From the NCBI GenBank assembly GCA_038380435.1, contig JAWZYU010000127.1:20001-84000 (forward strand): DNA of 64,000 bases. Direction: 5' to 3'. A model generated the notes under the pieces. That model ran no database searches. It was not told the origin of the DNA and was given only the letters and a program-made list of their open reading frames with translations. Shown here in pieces: positions 33,490 through 45,850 of this stretch (position 1 is its first letter; each line of letters starts with the position of its first letter). The DNA is from Ryuthela nishihirai. Lineage: Eukaryota > Arthropoda > Arachnida > Araneae > Heptathelidae. The translations under genes were made by a program, and so were the position numbers.

Positions 33490-36400
33490 TCCAAAAAATT
33501 AAAAAAAAAAATAAAATAAAAAACTCAAATTATATCAATTATTATTCGTTAATCTATAATTATTCATACGGACAACATGGCGAAACCAAGGGAGTCTCTC
33601 TCTGCAAAATATGCTGCTTAAAGGAGGTTGCAAACTCCTTTGCCTAACCTGATCATTAGTTACAAAGTTGAACCACCTAATACCCAAGATACTGCGTAAG
33701 CATCTGGAATCAAAAGCATCTAGTTTCCTGTTATCTTGTTTACAAAATGTCCAAGTTTCACTACCATAACTAACCCTAGAAAGAACCAAACTGTTATACA
33801 GTCTAATTTTAGTTTTTAGGTGTATACGCCTATTTCTCCACACTTTCCAAAGGTTCTTAAAAGACCCGGCAGCAATCCCTATTCGTCTGTTAATCTCATG
33901 CCGCACTTCACCATTATCTGTTACATAGCTCCCAAGATAATTAAACGGTGACACTTGCTCAAGACTGCAACCATTCAGATTAACTGAATGAGAGCCTGGC
34001 TCACCAATATTCATCACTTTAGTTTTCTCTCTGTTTATAAACAAACCTACTCTACTACCAGTTTAATGAACAGCTCGAATGAAAGAATTCATCTCATCAA
34101 CATCATTTGCCAAAAGGGCTAAATCATCAGTATAACATAAATCAGAAATTTTCGTATCTCCAGTCCATTTAAGGCCAAAATCTTTCCCTTGAAGTGAATT
34201 TCGCATAACATAATCAACAACCAAGCTACAGAGAAAAGGAGACAAAATGCACCCTTGCCGAACACCGGAAGTAATGCTAAACCAATTGCTACAAGCCTTA
34301 CCAACTCTCACACATGACTGTGTTATTATAGAGAGCTTTCATTATGTTAACTAACTTCTCTGGTATACCATATGATCTCATGATCAACCATAAATTATGA
34401 CGATCAACAGAGTCGAAGGTCTTTTGTAAATCAACAAAGCTAGTAATGAAAGGTTTCTGAAACTCTAAACATTTCTCAAGAATCTGCGTAAGTGAAAATA
34501 AGTGATTATCCACCCCTCCCTTACCTCTTTCTGAATCCACATTGCTCATCACGCAATTGACTGTCAATCAGATTCTTAATTCTATTAAGCACAATCATGA
34601 AAAGAACTTTACATGGAACAGAGAGTAGGCTCATACCCCTATAGTTATCACAAGAACTGCGATCACCTTTCTTGAAAATAGGGATAACAATAGCTCTGGT
34701 AAAATCCTTAGGAACCATGCCTTTATCATAAAAGATTTTCATATTTTCAGTCATCCAAGTGGTAACCGAAACATTCCCAGTTGTGAGCATTTATGTAGTA
34801 ATTTCGTCTACCCCTAGGGATTTATGAACTTTAAGTTTAGAAACATCCAAAATAACTTCAGATTGTCTTATAGGGCCAACATTAAAGGCATCAATGCATC
34901 TATCATCATTGCAAACAATGGGAATAGAACTAACCTCATTGTTTAGAACATCACTGAAATGCTCAGCCCACCAACCATGACACAATCATCACCTTCTATA
35001 ACCTTACCTTGTTTATCCTTCAATCCTTGTATTCCTGTCTGGTTTCTACCACATAAAACATTAACTATATGGTACAGCTCTCTGCTGTTCTGTTGTCTAA
35101 CTGCTTCCTTGGCTTTGTCAGCCAAAACATCAAATCAAAGATTCTTATCAGCAGCTAACTGATCTTTTACACGTTTATTAAGTTCTCTGTAATGCTTTCT
35201 ATTAGGACTAGTAGGGTATTGATTAACGACATTCCTGCAGTTCCTTCTTTCTGAAATAAGCTCAAGTGCCTTATCACTTAAATAATTATGTCTCCTCTGC
35301 TCCTTTTTTTCTAAAAGAGTACTGTTATTGTCCAAAAAAGCCTGTTTAAAATTATCCCATTCTTCCTCAACTTCAGTAGTAAGCAAACCATGACTCTCAT
35401 AATGACTAACTAACCTATCATGGTAAGCTTTGGCTATAACTGGGTCTTTCAGAGCTTCAGTATTAAAAGTAAATTTTTTAACCCTAGCACAACATTTTTT
35501 AAGTTTAAGTTGCAAGACACTTTTAACAAGATAAAGGTCAGATCCAATTTCAGCTCCCCTATATGACCTGGTATTCCAAACAGAACTAGCCCATTTGCTG
35601 TTAATTAATATATAATCAATCATATTCTTATGCAGCCCATCAGGTGAAACCCATATGTACTTATATATGTAGCGGTGTTTGTAGTAAGTGTTAGTTATTC
35701 TGAATCCATTGAGTTTACTTACGTACAGGAGACGCTACCCATTGCAGCTACCAATACCAAAAGGGCCTATTACTCCTCCCCAAAGGTAACAGTCAGTACC
35801 ACCTTTGGCATTGAAGTCACCAAGAACAAGGGTAATATCTCCTTTCTTGACAGAATTCAAAATATCCTAAAGTTGTCCATAAAACCTATCCTTCTCATCC
35901 TCATCGGCATCCTCAGTGGGGGCATAACAGCAGATAACATTGAAGTCTTTAACGCTTGTCTGAAATTTTGCTGTAAGAAACCTTTCATTAATACACTCAT
36001 ACCCTAGAAGAGCATCACTAGCGTGTCTGCTGAGAAGCAGACCAACGCCTCGGTGATGCTTATTGTCGTCCCTCCCTGACAAGAGAAATTTAAAGTTTTT
36101 TTTTTATGAATCTGACCTTTATCTATCCATTTGGTCTCTTGCAAGCCGAGAATATCTAAATTATAATGGTGGAATTCTTGTGTGAGGACATTAAGAGAGT
36201 AAGCTCTGTGCAGAGTCCTCACATTCCAACTACCTATGGAGAGAAAATGGTTAGTGGGATGTTTAAAGAAACTATGTTTATTGAGAGAGGGAATGGCAAC
36301 AATATCAAACAGCCCCCTAATCGGAGACATGGGGCAAAGACCCGTTCCTCCACCACTAAAGGCTGAAGCCATCTACACTGGAAGACTTCCTGCAATGTAG

Positions 36401-36800
36401 AATCTGACGATGCCAATAGAAGCAAAGAGTTCAGGTGGCTGCGATGACTTCTGCTCAGGATTATCCACCAGCTGATAAACATATCCTGTGAATCTATTCA
36501 CTTGGGGCTGTCAACCCACAAACAAACAGAAAACACAGCGGAAGAACTCCACAGAAGCCCACCAGTGCAGCAAAACCAGGATCGATAATCAAGCTCAGAG
36601 CCATATATCTGTCCAGTCCAGTGGGTATATGGTCAGCACCCGGACCCTGTGTGGTTGACCACTCCTCAGTAGGGTGGAAAAATAAGAAAAGTAGCCATAG
36701 TTGTCCAGATCAGTAGGCCACACTAATCTGGCAGCCCTCCCCTTCCGTTCACTTCCACAAGAGAGTATTTCTTTTGAAAGGTCCCCCCATTTCCACCCCG
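33490..36800 (-). mobile_element. RTE-like LINE, nearly full length, decayed
   Basis: This is a minus-strand non-LTR retrotransposon of about 3.3 kb with 5' sequence (36380-36800), one long coding region broken by many frameshifts and stops, and an AAT-rich 3' end right after the coding region. That short repeat-like 3' end is typical of the RTE clade. Related fragments lie at 15745-16130, 28312-28507 and 30170-31035. Clade assignment is by eye from protein motifs; CR1-like alternatives are less likely. Confidence 0.8.
33535..36372 (-). pseudogene. Broken endonuclease-reverse transcriptase of the RTE-like LINE
   Basis: The protein is spread over about nine open pieces. From the N terminus, the AP endonuclease begins around IGSWNVRTL and ILGLQETKW (36004-36372). 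GDFNAK lies in the 35623-35867 gap, and IDYILINSKW...GSDLYLV (35135-35623) follows. The reverse transcriptase has AIVIPIFKKGD and NYRGMSLLSVP (34521-34790), FVDLQKTFDSVDR (34298-34567), GVRQGCILSPFL, and the active site as YTDD (34063-34311). The C-terminal piece (33535-34044) holds FNYLGSYV and RRIHLKTKIRLYNS. The SDH endonuclease residue reads SDL here, while the fragment at 30402-30689 keeps SDH. Non-functional. Confidence 0.85.
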
Positions 36801-36807
36801 CTAACAA

Positions 36808-38271
36808 CCCACTGAAATTCTTCTCAATTTACATAAATATCACAACACTTTCAACATAACGAAAAACTTTAAAACATATTACTATCGACTAAATTAAAAC
36901 CCTTTTCTCGAATTCTTTAGAATACACCACTGTACACTATTCATCAGACAAAATCATATTAACTCCAACATTGCCACCAAATACACCTGAACACTAGAAA
37001 TATCAAATACCCTATATATATACACACAACATACCGAGAGGAAAAACTAGAGAAAGAAAGTACAGCATCATACTTAAAAAAAAAGAAACCAATCCTGCTA
37101 TTCTTAAAAAGTTTTTCTCTAAACCTCAATTAGAAATTTAAAAAACACAGCTCTAAGCAAAACTCTATAAATTACACAGATTGAATTATTTTTAAACCTC
37201 TTAACAGCAAAGGAAATTGAAATAAGAATCAACAATAAACTATATTCAAGTGAGCTACATAACTCAGAACTTACGATAATTTCCGCTTTTTTTCTGCTAA
37301 ACTGTCACTTTACATTTTCAGATTTTAACATTATTCCAACATGGAAAATTTTTCTCACCAAATATCTAGACTTGATTAATAATTTCCCCGTCTAATACAG
37401 GAAATAATTCACATCAGATCTACATATCATGAAATTCGAATCTTATAAGAAATCTCTATCATATCAACTGCATTTTACACCTAAAATATGCTCATATTTT
37501 CAATAATACTACATATACGTTGCTACTTTGACGAAACAATATCGTGCACTTCCGGTTATCGAAATAGCTTTATGGATATAATTGTTGGATATTCTCGTAT
37601 TTCCGGCGACGAGAAGAACAATAAGAAGCGGTTGCGGGGTATAAAAAATAGATTTGGTATTTTCAAACGTATACCTTATTTGAAATCCATATATTGCGAT
37701 AACAGACCTTATATAGCGAATGCTTAGTCAAAGTGAGGTAATTATCAGAGTTTATAATTCAAATAGGAAACGGGAATAAACTTGTGAAGATCGCGCAAGG
37801 GGGGGGATTAAATTTTAATGAAGCAAAGAGTGGATATCACTTTTACCGAAGGCGGAAGTTTATAAAAAAAAAAACGTGAAGACGGAAGTTTAATCGCCTT
37901 GGCTTAACGTCCCATCGCACGTATTTATGAAAAGGCAGTAGGTTAAGTCAACGATTTAGCATTCAAACTGTGAGATATAAAATATTTTCAACAGGATTCT
38001 GAATAGAAAGTAGTTGATTATGAAATAATACAAAGTCTGAAGATTGGATATTACACTGACTTTTAATTTTTTTTTTTATATTTAGAATTTTCATTTAGAT
38101 TATTCATTGTCAATAATTTATTTTGAAATATTGAGAGGTTTCGTAATTAGTAGATTAATTCAGGTCTTAGAGTATTAATTCAACGTTACATCATACTAGA
38201 CGATCCTTCTCGAGGTTTTCCGAAATGCAATTAAAATTCGAGTTTTGAATTTCGAAACAAGCTGTCAGTTG
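36808..38271. other. AT-rich DNA, nothing firmly recognised
   Basis: A 79-codon plus-strand frame (37488-37727) has no domain I know. There is no repeat copy except possible short pieces near 37890-37915 that resemble the ACGTCCCATC part of SINE-B. Confidence 0.45.
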
Positions 38272-38350
38272 GGTTGTTTCACCTCTGAGCGGCACTTTCT
38301 TCCACACCATCGTTAAATAGTTAGGTCACAAGGACGTAGAAGACCCAGAT
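38272..38350 (-). mobile_element. SINE-B, short 3' fragment
   Basis: This holds only the last 75 bp or so of the family (TTGGGTTGTTTCACCTCTGA onward), followed at once by repeat R2. Confidence 0.75.
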
Positions 38351-38355
38351 ACCAT

Positions 38356-39192
38356 TCGATGCAAATCCATTCCTAATTTTCTATCTTATTACATCACGAC
38401 GTGCACCTAACTGTTAATTTACATTTCTGCGCCAAAACAATAATATCAATCTTCAGATTGCTCGCAAATACCAAAGTTTTTACCGAAAACGACTTTTCAA
38501 AAACCGGAATTTCCAAAGCTTTAACGGTTCGTAAACGTATAAATGGTTGCTGCCTACGTAAAGCCCTACCACATCGCAGTACATCACTAAAATCTCACCC
38601 AAAATATATCAAACAAAAGAATGGTTACTTCTTCCGTGGATCGTACGAGGGTGAGAAAAAACATCCAGTGGAACAACTCAAAAAAGCTTGCAATGCAAAA
38701 CTCAAACTATGCAACTTCCAACTTTTACTACGGCTTCACAATGTTTCGTCTATACCTCTCCGAAACTTTATATAACCATTTTTTTCTCTGTAGAAAAATA
38801 AAAATGCATCTTACGTACCTGAGTTGATCGAAGCATAACATAAAAATATACCTCAAATAGCAACATTATTACGATTAAGAATAGCATTTTTGAAACTTCA
38901 ACGTGATTGTAATATACCAAATCTGCTGGCAACACAACGAAAGAGTACTGGTGACGTCATCTCGGTGTTTTGCCTACTTTATTATTAACCCGTATTCACA
39001 GGCAGGCAGCAATAATTTTAGGAGATTTAAACATTTTCATATCAATTTTTTCATATGCACTGTATTTTTTTTTAAAGCTTTATTTTTTTACACGGTTTTC
39101 TCGGGAACCTATAAGAAACAGAATTGGGTGCATTGAATTAGATTATTCCTATTATTTATTAAAAAAGATTTATTATTTTTTTTTAAGTTGAG
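38356..39192 (+). repeat. Dispersed repeat R2, copy 2
   Basis: This is collinear with 25597-26532. It lacks a segment of about 100 bp that copy 1 has near 26280-26395. It retains the TGGCAACAC and TGACGTCATCTCGGTGTTTT module near 38928-38970 and ends at the SINE-A head. Confidence 0.85.
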
Positions 39193-39275
39193 TGCTTAGC
39201 GCGCTTGGCTACTGATCTAAGAGACCTGGGTTCCAACCTAGGGTAAGGCATTGATGTTGCTTTTCTGCTGAGGTG
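39193..39275 (+). mobile_element. SINE-A, head only
   Basis: The tRNA-like half (GAGTGCTTAGCGCGC to CTGCTGAGGTG) is present with a mutated B box; the body is missing. Confidence 0.75.
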
Positions 39276-39483
39276 CTTACTTACGGTAGCAACAATGCAA
39301 TCAGTTTAGGTTAATGAGTGACAAATTTGAATCTCAATCAAGTATATATATTTTTTACACGTTTTTGATTTAACACAGATCAGAAAAGAAATTTAATTTC
39401 CCTATTTACACGATTTATTTTGATGTAACACGGTTCACACGGCGCCTTTTAAAAAAAAAACCATTTGAATTTAATTCGGAAAA

Positions 39484-39832
39484 AATTGTTTTACCTCTGA
39501 GCGGCACTTTTTGGCACACCATTGGCTAAATGGCCACATCACATGGACCCCGAAGTCTCAGAGAAGGTTGGGGGACATATGGTAATCTCCCGCCAAGGCC
39601 ATCCAGCGTGTTCTTCAACGTGCACAGGGTATGGCTCTCCCACACACGGGGCCAAGGCTTAACGCCCCATCCGACGGACGGCGGCCTTTCCAAGCCCACC
39701 GGTGTCCCCTACTGACCGTGAGCAGGGCGGGGAATTTTGCGGAGATAAATCTCAACGCTGACCCAGCTGGGACTCGAACCTGCGAACTACAGATTATGAG
39801 CCCGGGGCGTTACCGACTGACTTAACAAACAC
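39484..39832 (-). mobile_element. SINE-B, full-length copy
   Basis: This runs from the 3' end TTGTTTTACCTCTGAGCGG at 39486 through CGACGGACGGCGGCCTTTCC to the tRNA-like head near 39790-39832. A deletion of about 35 bp lies around 39575. Confidence 0.88.
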
Positions 39833-40028
39833 GACAAATATAAAAAAAAAACCAAAAAAATTTAAGAATTCTTTATATATTTATTTTCTTTAAAACCAAA
39901 CCGGTCGGTTTTAATTTGAAAACTTCTAAAGTTAATAAAATTAGATATCTTAAAATTAATAAAAATGAAATAAAGACTTCAAGATTTTGATATGACTTGT
40001 TTAGAAACAACTCATTTGTATTCTGTTT

Positions 40029-40345
40029 TCACGTCTAAGGGACCTGGGTTCGAGTCCCGGGTAAGGCATGGACTTATGGGTCGTTTTTCTGCTGAGGTAT
40101 TTTTTTACACGGTTTTCTCGGGAACCTATCAGAAACAGAATTGGTTGCATTGAATTAGATTATTCCTATTGTTTATTAAGGATTTATTTTTTTTAAGTTG
40201 AGTGGTTAGCGCGCTTCGCTACTGATCTAAGAGACCTGGGTTCGAGTCCCGGGTACGGCATGGCTATTTTGTGTCGTTTTTCTGCTGAGGGCGCCATTGT
40301 CTCAGACCATCTACTATGGCATATAAACTGACAGGCTGAATTGAA
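40029..40345 (+). mobile_element. Two SINE-A fragments separated by a partial R2 copy
   Basis: A piece from CTAAGGGACCTGGGTTCGAG to CTGCTGAGGT (40035-40098) is followed by the R2 3' end (40098-40198). Then comes a second SINE-A (40198-40338) that ends near ACTGACAGGCT. The order repeats the R2-SINE-A junction seen at 26533 and 39193. Confidence 0.75.
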
Positions 40346-40371
40346 ACCCCATTTGAATTTAATTCTGAAAA

Positions 40372-40512
40372 AAATGTTTTATCTCTGACCGGCACTTTTT
40401 TGCAACACCATGGGCTAAATGACCATGACACATGGACACCGAATGCTCAGAGAAGGTTGGGGGAGGGGAACCCACTGCAACAACTGTTGGGACACAGATG
40501 GTAGCCTCCCAA
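40372..40512 (-). mobile_element. SINE-B, 5'-truncated copy
   Basis: This is the 3' third of the family on the minus strand, ending at GGTAGCCTCCC. Confidence 0.8.
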
Positions 40513-40632
40513 AATGTCGTAAAAACTAATATTGTCGTAAAACGTAATATTGTTAAAATAAAAACTGGTGAAAACCACAAGAAACGAGTGTAGAAATTCT
40601 GTATGTATCATACCCTATGCAGATTAAATAAA

Positions 40633-40792
40633 ACGTTGGATGGGAGGTTACCATCTGTCTCATAACAGCTGTTCCATTCGGTCACCTTCCCGCAACCTAA
40701 ACTGATCCCTCTGGTTCTTTATGACGTCGCCATTTAGACCCTTGTGTGCAAATAACTACCTGTCGGAGATAAAACAACCCAACCAAACGCGT
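40633..40792 (+). mobile_element. SINE-B, 3' half in sense orientation
   Basis: It starts at GTTGGATGGGAGGTTACC and ends with the family terminus ATAAAACAACCCAACC. It is diverged. It lies about 120 bp from a similar truncated copy in the opposite orientation. Confidence 0.75.
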
Positions 40793-40825
40793 ATCTTCTA
40801 TATGGCGTATTAAAGTAATCAAAGG

Positions 40826-40925
40826 GGTCACCACCCTCGCAGACCTTCGACTATGGCGGAGAAACTGACAGGCTCCTCTCAGATCGCTGTTGCAAGCAGC
40901 TGCTGGAGGGTGTGTGTTTTTTTTA
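40826..40925 (+). mobile_element. SINE-A, 3' half
   Basis: CTCGCAGACCTTCGACTATGG through GACAGGCTCCTCTCAGA to CAAGCAGCTGCTGGAGGGTG matches the SINE-A body and 3' end with several changes. Confidence 0.75.
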
Positions 40926-41557
40926 TTTCTTTATTATATTTTGGAAGATATTTTCACTCTTTTCTGTAACACGTTAAGCTTCTTTGGATTGGGAAATAAA
41001 ATAATCAGAGGTTAAATGTTTAGGATGTGAAATGACTCCTCGACTAAGCAGTTAATCCCTGTGTAGTCTGTAAAACAGAAATTCGTTAAAATTATGCTGC
41101 TGTTATGGATATTTTTATATTTTGCATCTCAATGTAAAACTCTTAACTGAGCTCAGAATTAATCAGAAGTAGATTTATTTGTGTTTTGAAGACAGAGATC
41201 AAGTTTTGGATTACCAATTTACATTACAGTGCTATAAAAAATGTATTGAAAGTCAACTAATTACTCCTCAATTTCTAAAAAAAAGTTTTAATTTCGTAAT
41301 ATTCCATGATCTTTTAATAAAGTCACAATAAATTAGTTTATTAATTGTCATTTTAGAAATAAATAGCTTATAATTAAATTTTAAATAAAATAAAATTTTA
41401 AATAAATTCAAATAATAAAAATAATCGTATTTTTTTTTTACATTTTTCCTTGACTATTTATTTCAACAGATGTGAGGATTATATAGATATGACCGGCGTC
41501 GAACAGCTGAATAGCAAAAAAAGTGACAAAAGAAGAATAATTACATATGTGTAAATG
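40926..41557. other. AT-rich DNA, nothing recognised
   Basis: No gene or repeat copy was identified. Confidence 0.5.
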
Positions 41558-42235
41558 TCTGAGCGCCAATTTTTTTTTTGCCCACAGTGGGTTAAATGAC
41601 CAGGTCACAGGGAACCCGAAGGCTCAGAGAAGGTTGCTGGAGGGGACCCACTGCAACAGATGGTATCCTACCTTCATGAACACCCAGCGTGTTCTTTAAC
41701 GTGCACAGGGTGTGGCTCTCCCGCACACGGAGACACGGATTAACGTCCCATCCGACGGACGGCAGCCTTTCCAAGAGGGGCGGCTCAGTCGGTAGCGCGC
41801 CAGGCTCGTAATCTGTAGTTCCCAGGTTCGAGTCCCAGCTGGGTCAGCGTTGAGATTTATATCCGCAAAATTTCCTCGCCCTGCCCACGGTCAATAGGGG
41901 ACACCGATGGCCTTGAAAAGGCCGCCGTCCGTCGGATGAGACGCTAAGCCGTTGCCCCGTGAGCGGGAGAGCCATACCCTGTGCACGTTAAAGAACACGC
42001 TGGATGGCCTTGACAGGAGGCTACCATCTGTCTCCCAACAGCTGTTCCAGTGGGTCCCCTCCCCCAACCCTCTCTGAGCCTTCTGGGTCCTTGTGGCCTG
42101 GCCATTTAGGCCACGGTGTGCAAAAAAGTGCCGCTGAGAGGTTAAACAATCCAATCCAAGCCTATCGGTGTCCACTACTGAACGTGGGAAGGGCGGGGAG
42201 TTTTACGGAGATAAATCTCAATGCTGAGGATTCTT
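41558..42235 (-). mobile_element. SINE-B interrupted by a younger SINE-B
   Basis: The minus-strand host copy is split. Its 3' part (41558-41775) ends CCTTTCCAAG and its next part resumes as TCCAAGCCTATCGGTGTCC (42155-42235). The 6 bp repeat TCCAAG at 41770-41775 and 42155-42160 is the target-site duplication of the inner element. The host copy lacks its tRNA head. Confidence 0.85.
41776..42154 (+). mobile_element. SINE-B, full length, nested inside an older SINE-B
   Basis: This has a complete head (GGCTCAGTCGGTAGCGCGCC, CCCAGGTTCGAGTCCC), body and 3' end (GTTAAACAATCCAA). It is close to consensus and interrupts an oppositely oriented copy, so it is younger than its host. Confidence 0.9.
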
Positions 42236-42687
42236 TATGAGTTCCGTATTTAAATAGAAATGGAAACCGAAACATATTTATCGCTCTTCCCAAAGAAATG
42301 TAGATTATTCCATTCTGCCTTCCTATAAACTTCTTTCTGTTAGGGTTTTAGACTAAATAAACAGATATCGCTGTTGTTAAACATCTGAACTTGCGTTACT
42401 AATTAAATACTGCATCAGTTGAAGTAGTAAAATAAAATAGATTTTCTAATGTCTGTTAATTATCAAGGGTATTTTTTTGTGTTTTAAAAAAGATTATTGT
42501 TCGTAAATTTGATCCGAATGAGATGATACGGAATACACCGTCATAACTTAGCGAGTTGCGGAGTGTCATTTACTGCCTGTCACTGGCAGTCATAACTCAT
42601 CGGGGAAATCAATGTACACACTCCAAATTTTCACAGAATGGTTCAGGTTAAGGTCCAGTTTGCAGTGCGAAATTTCAGGTCAAAGTC
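42236..42687. other. AT-rich DNA, nothing recognised
   Basis: No gene or repeat copy was identified. Confidence 0.5.
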
Positions 42688-43715
42688 CAAATAAGTTGAA
42701 CTCTAACAAAAATAAATTCACATTTCCCCTCACCCAAAAAAGTGTCCTAAATTTATATTCCAACATACTATATGTGCTAATATTTAAATAGTGTTGATTA
42801 AAGTTTTGAAACATGAATGCATAAATATAACTTATGTACTTAATTAAATTCACACATACAATTATTGCTAAATGAAATAAATTCCTCTAGGTGGCGTTAA
42901 TTTTGTTTCTAATGAAATATCTGCTTCTTCCCGCCTTCCCCAACGGTTGTTCGTGTTCCTCTTCTACGATTGGTCAAATATGTTACAATGGCACGTGCAC
43001 CTAGATAGCTTTACACGTGGCGCCCTTAGTTACGATAGCAACCATATATTCGCTTTCACTTCGGTGTCAAATTTTACTCTCAATTCATTTCTTCTTTTCC
43101 ATAATATATTTTATTACGTATATTTAGAATAAAGTTCATACACCACGTAAATTTTACCTACACAAGAATCGAACTACAGTTAGCAACGATTAATAGTAAT
43201 ATTATAATATTTCAGAAACATTAATATTTAAAATATGCGAATTCAATTTAATATCAAAGCCGCAAATTAATACCACTTTAACGTTTCAGCTTAAATAACT
43301 GGGATTGATTAATTTAATTATCAAACTTTACTGGTTTTATTAACAATCTCACACCGTGGAGACATCCAATTCGAGAAATTAATTCATCGCGAAGATGATA
43401 TCTGTTTCATAGCATTACAAATAGAAACTCAAAACACGGGGGGGGGGGGGGGGGGCTCAGTCGGTAGCGCGCCAGGCTCGTAATCTTTAGTTCAAAGGTT
43501 TGAGACTTTGCTGGTTCAGATTTATCTCGGCAAAATTCCCCACCCTTCCCACTGTCAGTAGAGGACACCGATGGGCTTGAAAAAGCCGCCGTCCGTCAGA
43601 TGGGACGTTAAGCCTTTGGCCCGTGTGCAGGACAGCCATACCTTAGACACGTTAAAGAACACGCCAGATGGCGTTGACGGCAAGCTTCCATCCCTCCCAA
43701 CAGCTGTTCCAGCCC
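42688..43715 (+). repeat. Dispersed repeat R1, copy 2 (includes a truncated SINE-B at 43455)
   Basis: This is collinear with 21839-22815. The SINE-B head begins after a run of about 18 G residues (43438-43455), where copy 1 has GAGAGGGGGGGAGGGG. The SINE part extends further than in copy 1, to CTCCCAACAGCTGTTCCAG. Confidence 0.85.
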
Positions 43716-43726
43716 CCAAATAAAAG

Positions 43727-43985
43727 TTTATTTATTTTTTACTCTACATGATGCCCAGCTTCTGTCAAATATTCGGAACATGAATTGAGGGCCGAATGCA
43801 ACAGGTTCCATGTCACATGAAAACTCGTTAAGTAGGTAATGCTGCTCTCCATAAAAGTAACCCACTTCGTTTACTTTCCACCTAAAAATAAAAAAAAATT
43901 ACTAAATACTACATATTCGGAAAGCAAAGAATTGAGAATTTAGGTTGAAATCGAAGCTCCGGTACGAGATACCGTGTACGTCAGA
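43727..43985 (+). repeat. Dispersed repeat R3, copy 2
   Basis: This is collinear with 28018-28290, from AAAGTTTATTTA through TTCCATGTCACATGAAAACT. It begins just after the C-rich end of a SINE-B, as copy 1 begins after a C run. Confidence 0.8.
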
Positions 43986-44339
43986 CATCCATACCCTGTA
44001 TTGAACAACACACGCTGGATGCCATTCACAGCTGGAAAAACTTGTATTGGCATTTCGAATGTGTCGAGTATTACCAGTATACTCTGATTAGGGTCTAAAA
44101 TTAGTACCTTACATATATAGATTCTGTTCGCTATTTTCATTGTTAACTTTTAAATGTCTCATTTCAGCATTTCCAGTGGTAACACCTTCAGTGGAAATAA
44201 ACTAACATCATTCTTTCCTTATATTCTCAGTGTGAACGCTAATCTTTCCATATTCGGTAAATGTGATGTTTAAAGCAGTCGTTAGTAAGGAACATTTACA
44301 CATAATTATAACAGAAACGGTAATCTAGGGGCAGAAGGA

Positions 44340-44724
44340 TTGGATTGTTTTACCTCTGAGCGGCACTTTTTTGCACACCATGGGCTAAATGGCCAGGTCA
44401 CATCGACCCCAAAGGCTCGGAGAAGGTTGGGGGAGGGGACCCACTGGAACAGCTGTTGGGAGAGAGATGGTAGCCTCCCGTCAAGGCCATCCAGCGTGTT
44501 CTTTAACGTGCGCAGGGTATGGCTCTCCCGCACACGGGGCCACGGCTTAACGTCCCATCCGACGGACGGCGGCCTTTTCAAGCCCATCGGTGTCCCCTAC
44601 TGACCGTGGGCGGGGCGGGGAAATTTTGCGGGGATAAATCTCAACGCTGACCCAGCTGGGACTCTAACCTGGGAACTACAGATTACGAGCCTGGCGCGCT
44701 ACCGACTGAGCCACCCCCGCCCCG
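44340..44724 (-). mobile_element. SINE-B, full length with target-site duplication
   Basis: This is one of the best-preserved copies. The head complement CTACCGACTGAGCCACCCCC is at the right end and the 3' terminus TTGGATTGTTTTACC at the left. Perfect 13 bp direct repeats AGGGGCAGAAGGA at 44327-44339 and 44725-44737 define both ends. It serves as a reference for the family in this window. Confidence 0.97.
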
Positions 44725-44737
44725 AGGGGCAGAAGGA

Positions 44738-45559
44738 AATGAATTTTTTTTTTATAAGTATATTTCAATAAAACTTTAACTATTTATTTATATTTCACGT
44801 GTATCTGTTGAATATTAAAAAAATAATTATGTCCTTCTACTTTCTGAAACAGTGGGCGAAAGGATAACCATATCTGCAACCCCGAGAAATATAATCTTTT
44901 ATTTTTACATTCCGACTGCACGGAGTCCTTTCTCGAAACAACCTAGAAACGTTGCAGGTTTGGTAACCAAAGCTATTGTATGAACGCTTTAATTCTCCTT
45001 TATTTATTTATTTACTAACAATGTATTCGAACCCGACAACCAACATAGAATAACCTAGACCAATATTTTAGGAGTAACAGCGCATACGAAAAAAAACTGC
45101 CAACTGCACGCGGTGTTTCCATGTTCTCACCCTCCGAAGTACTGATCGCGCCCAAAGCTTAACCTCGGGCATCAGACGAGAACCAGTGTGTTCAACTTGC
45201 TATGGCCGTTGACATGCTAATTTTTTCTTCCTGCCTTATAAAGTAACACACATTATCAATAAGAGAACAATTCTTAAAGTAGGAAAAAACTGGAATGGTG
45301 CCAAAAAATTTCGTTAACGACAGTATTTAAAAAGAAATTACACTTTTTTAAAGATTGATTATTTTTCAATTTTTTAACGGTTGTTGGATATTTATATTTC
45401 CCATTTCTTTTTCAACATAATAGCGTGCAATTAAACGTTACACACAAAAGTAATAAACACAATAAAAATATTTCTATTTACCCTACTTCTGCAATCCCTC
45501 CGAAGAGACTAGACTTATTTACTTTCACAGAGTAATTTTAATTTTCCTTTCCATGGTTA
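44738..45559. other. AT-rich DNA, nothing recognised
   Basis: No gene or repeat copy was identified. Confidence 0.5.
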
Positions 45560-45850
45560 TTACAACGACAGAGACGCCATTTCTTGTCACACCTCGGGCT
45601 AAACTGATAAATCACGACGACTCCCGATAGCTAAGACCATATTTCGATAACAGCACGCACTGCAAAAATTAAACAGATGGGATAGTCCAGTAAGTCGACC
45701 CACCGCGTGCTTCAACCTGAATGTTCTTTCGGACGGTGGCATAACTAAACGTCCCGTAGGATGGGTTTTCCAAGGCCATCGGTGTCGCATACTAACAGAG
45801 GAGAGGGGTAGGATTGTAACTCGGGAACGGTTTAAAATATTACGATGTGT
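45560..45850 (-). mobile_element. SINE-B, strongly diverged copy
   Basis: GACGCCATTTCTTGTCACAC, AACGTCCCGTAGGATGGGTT and CCATCGGTGTCGCATACTAA keep the SINE-B block order on the minus strand. Most other positions have changed. Confidence 0.6.
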
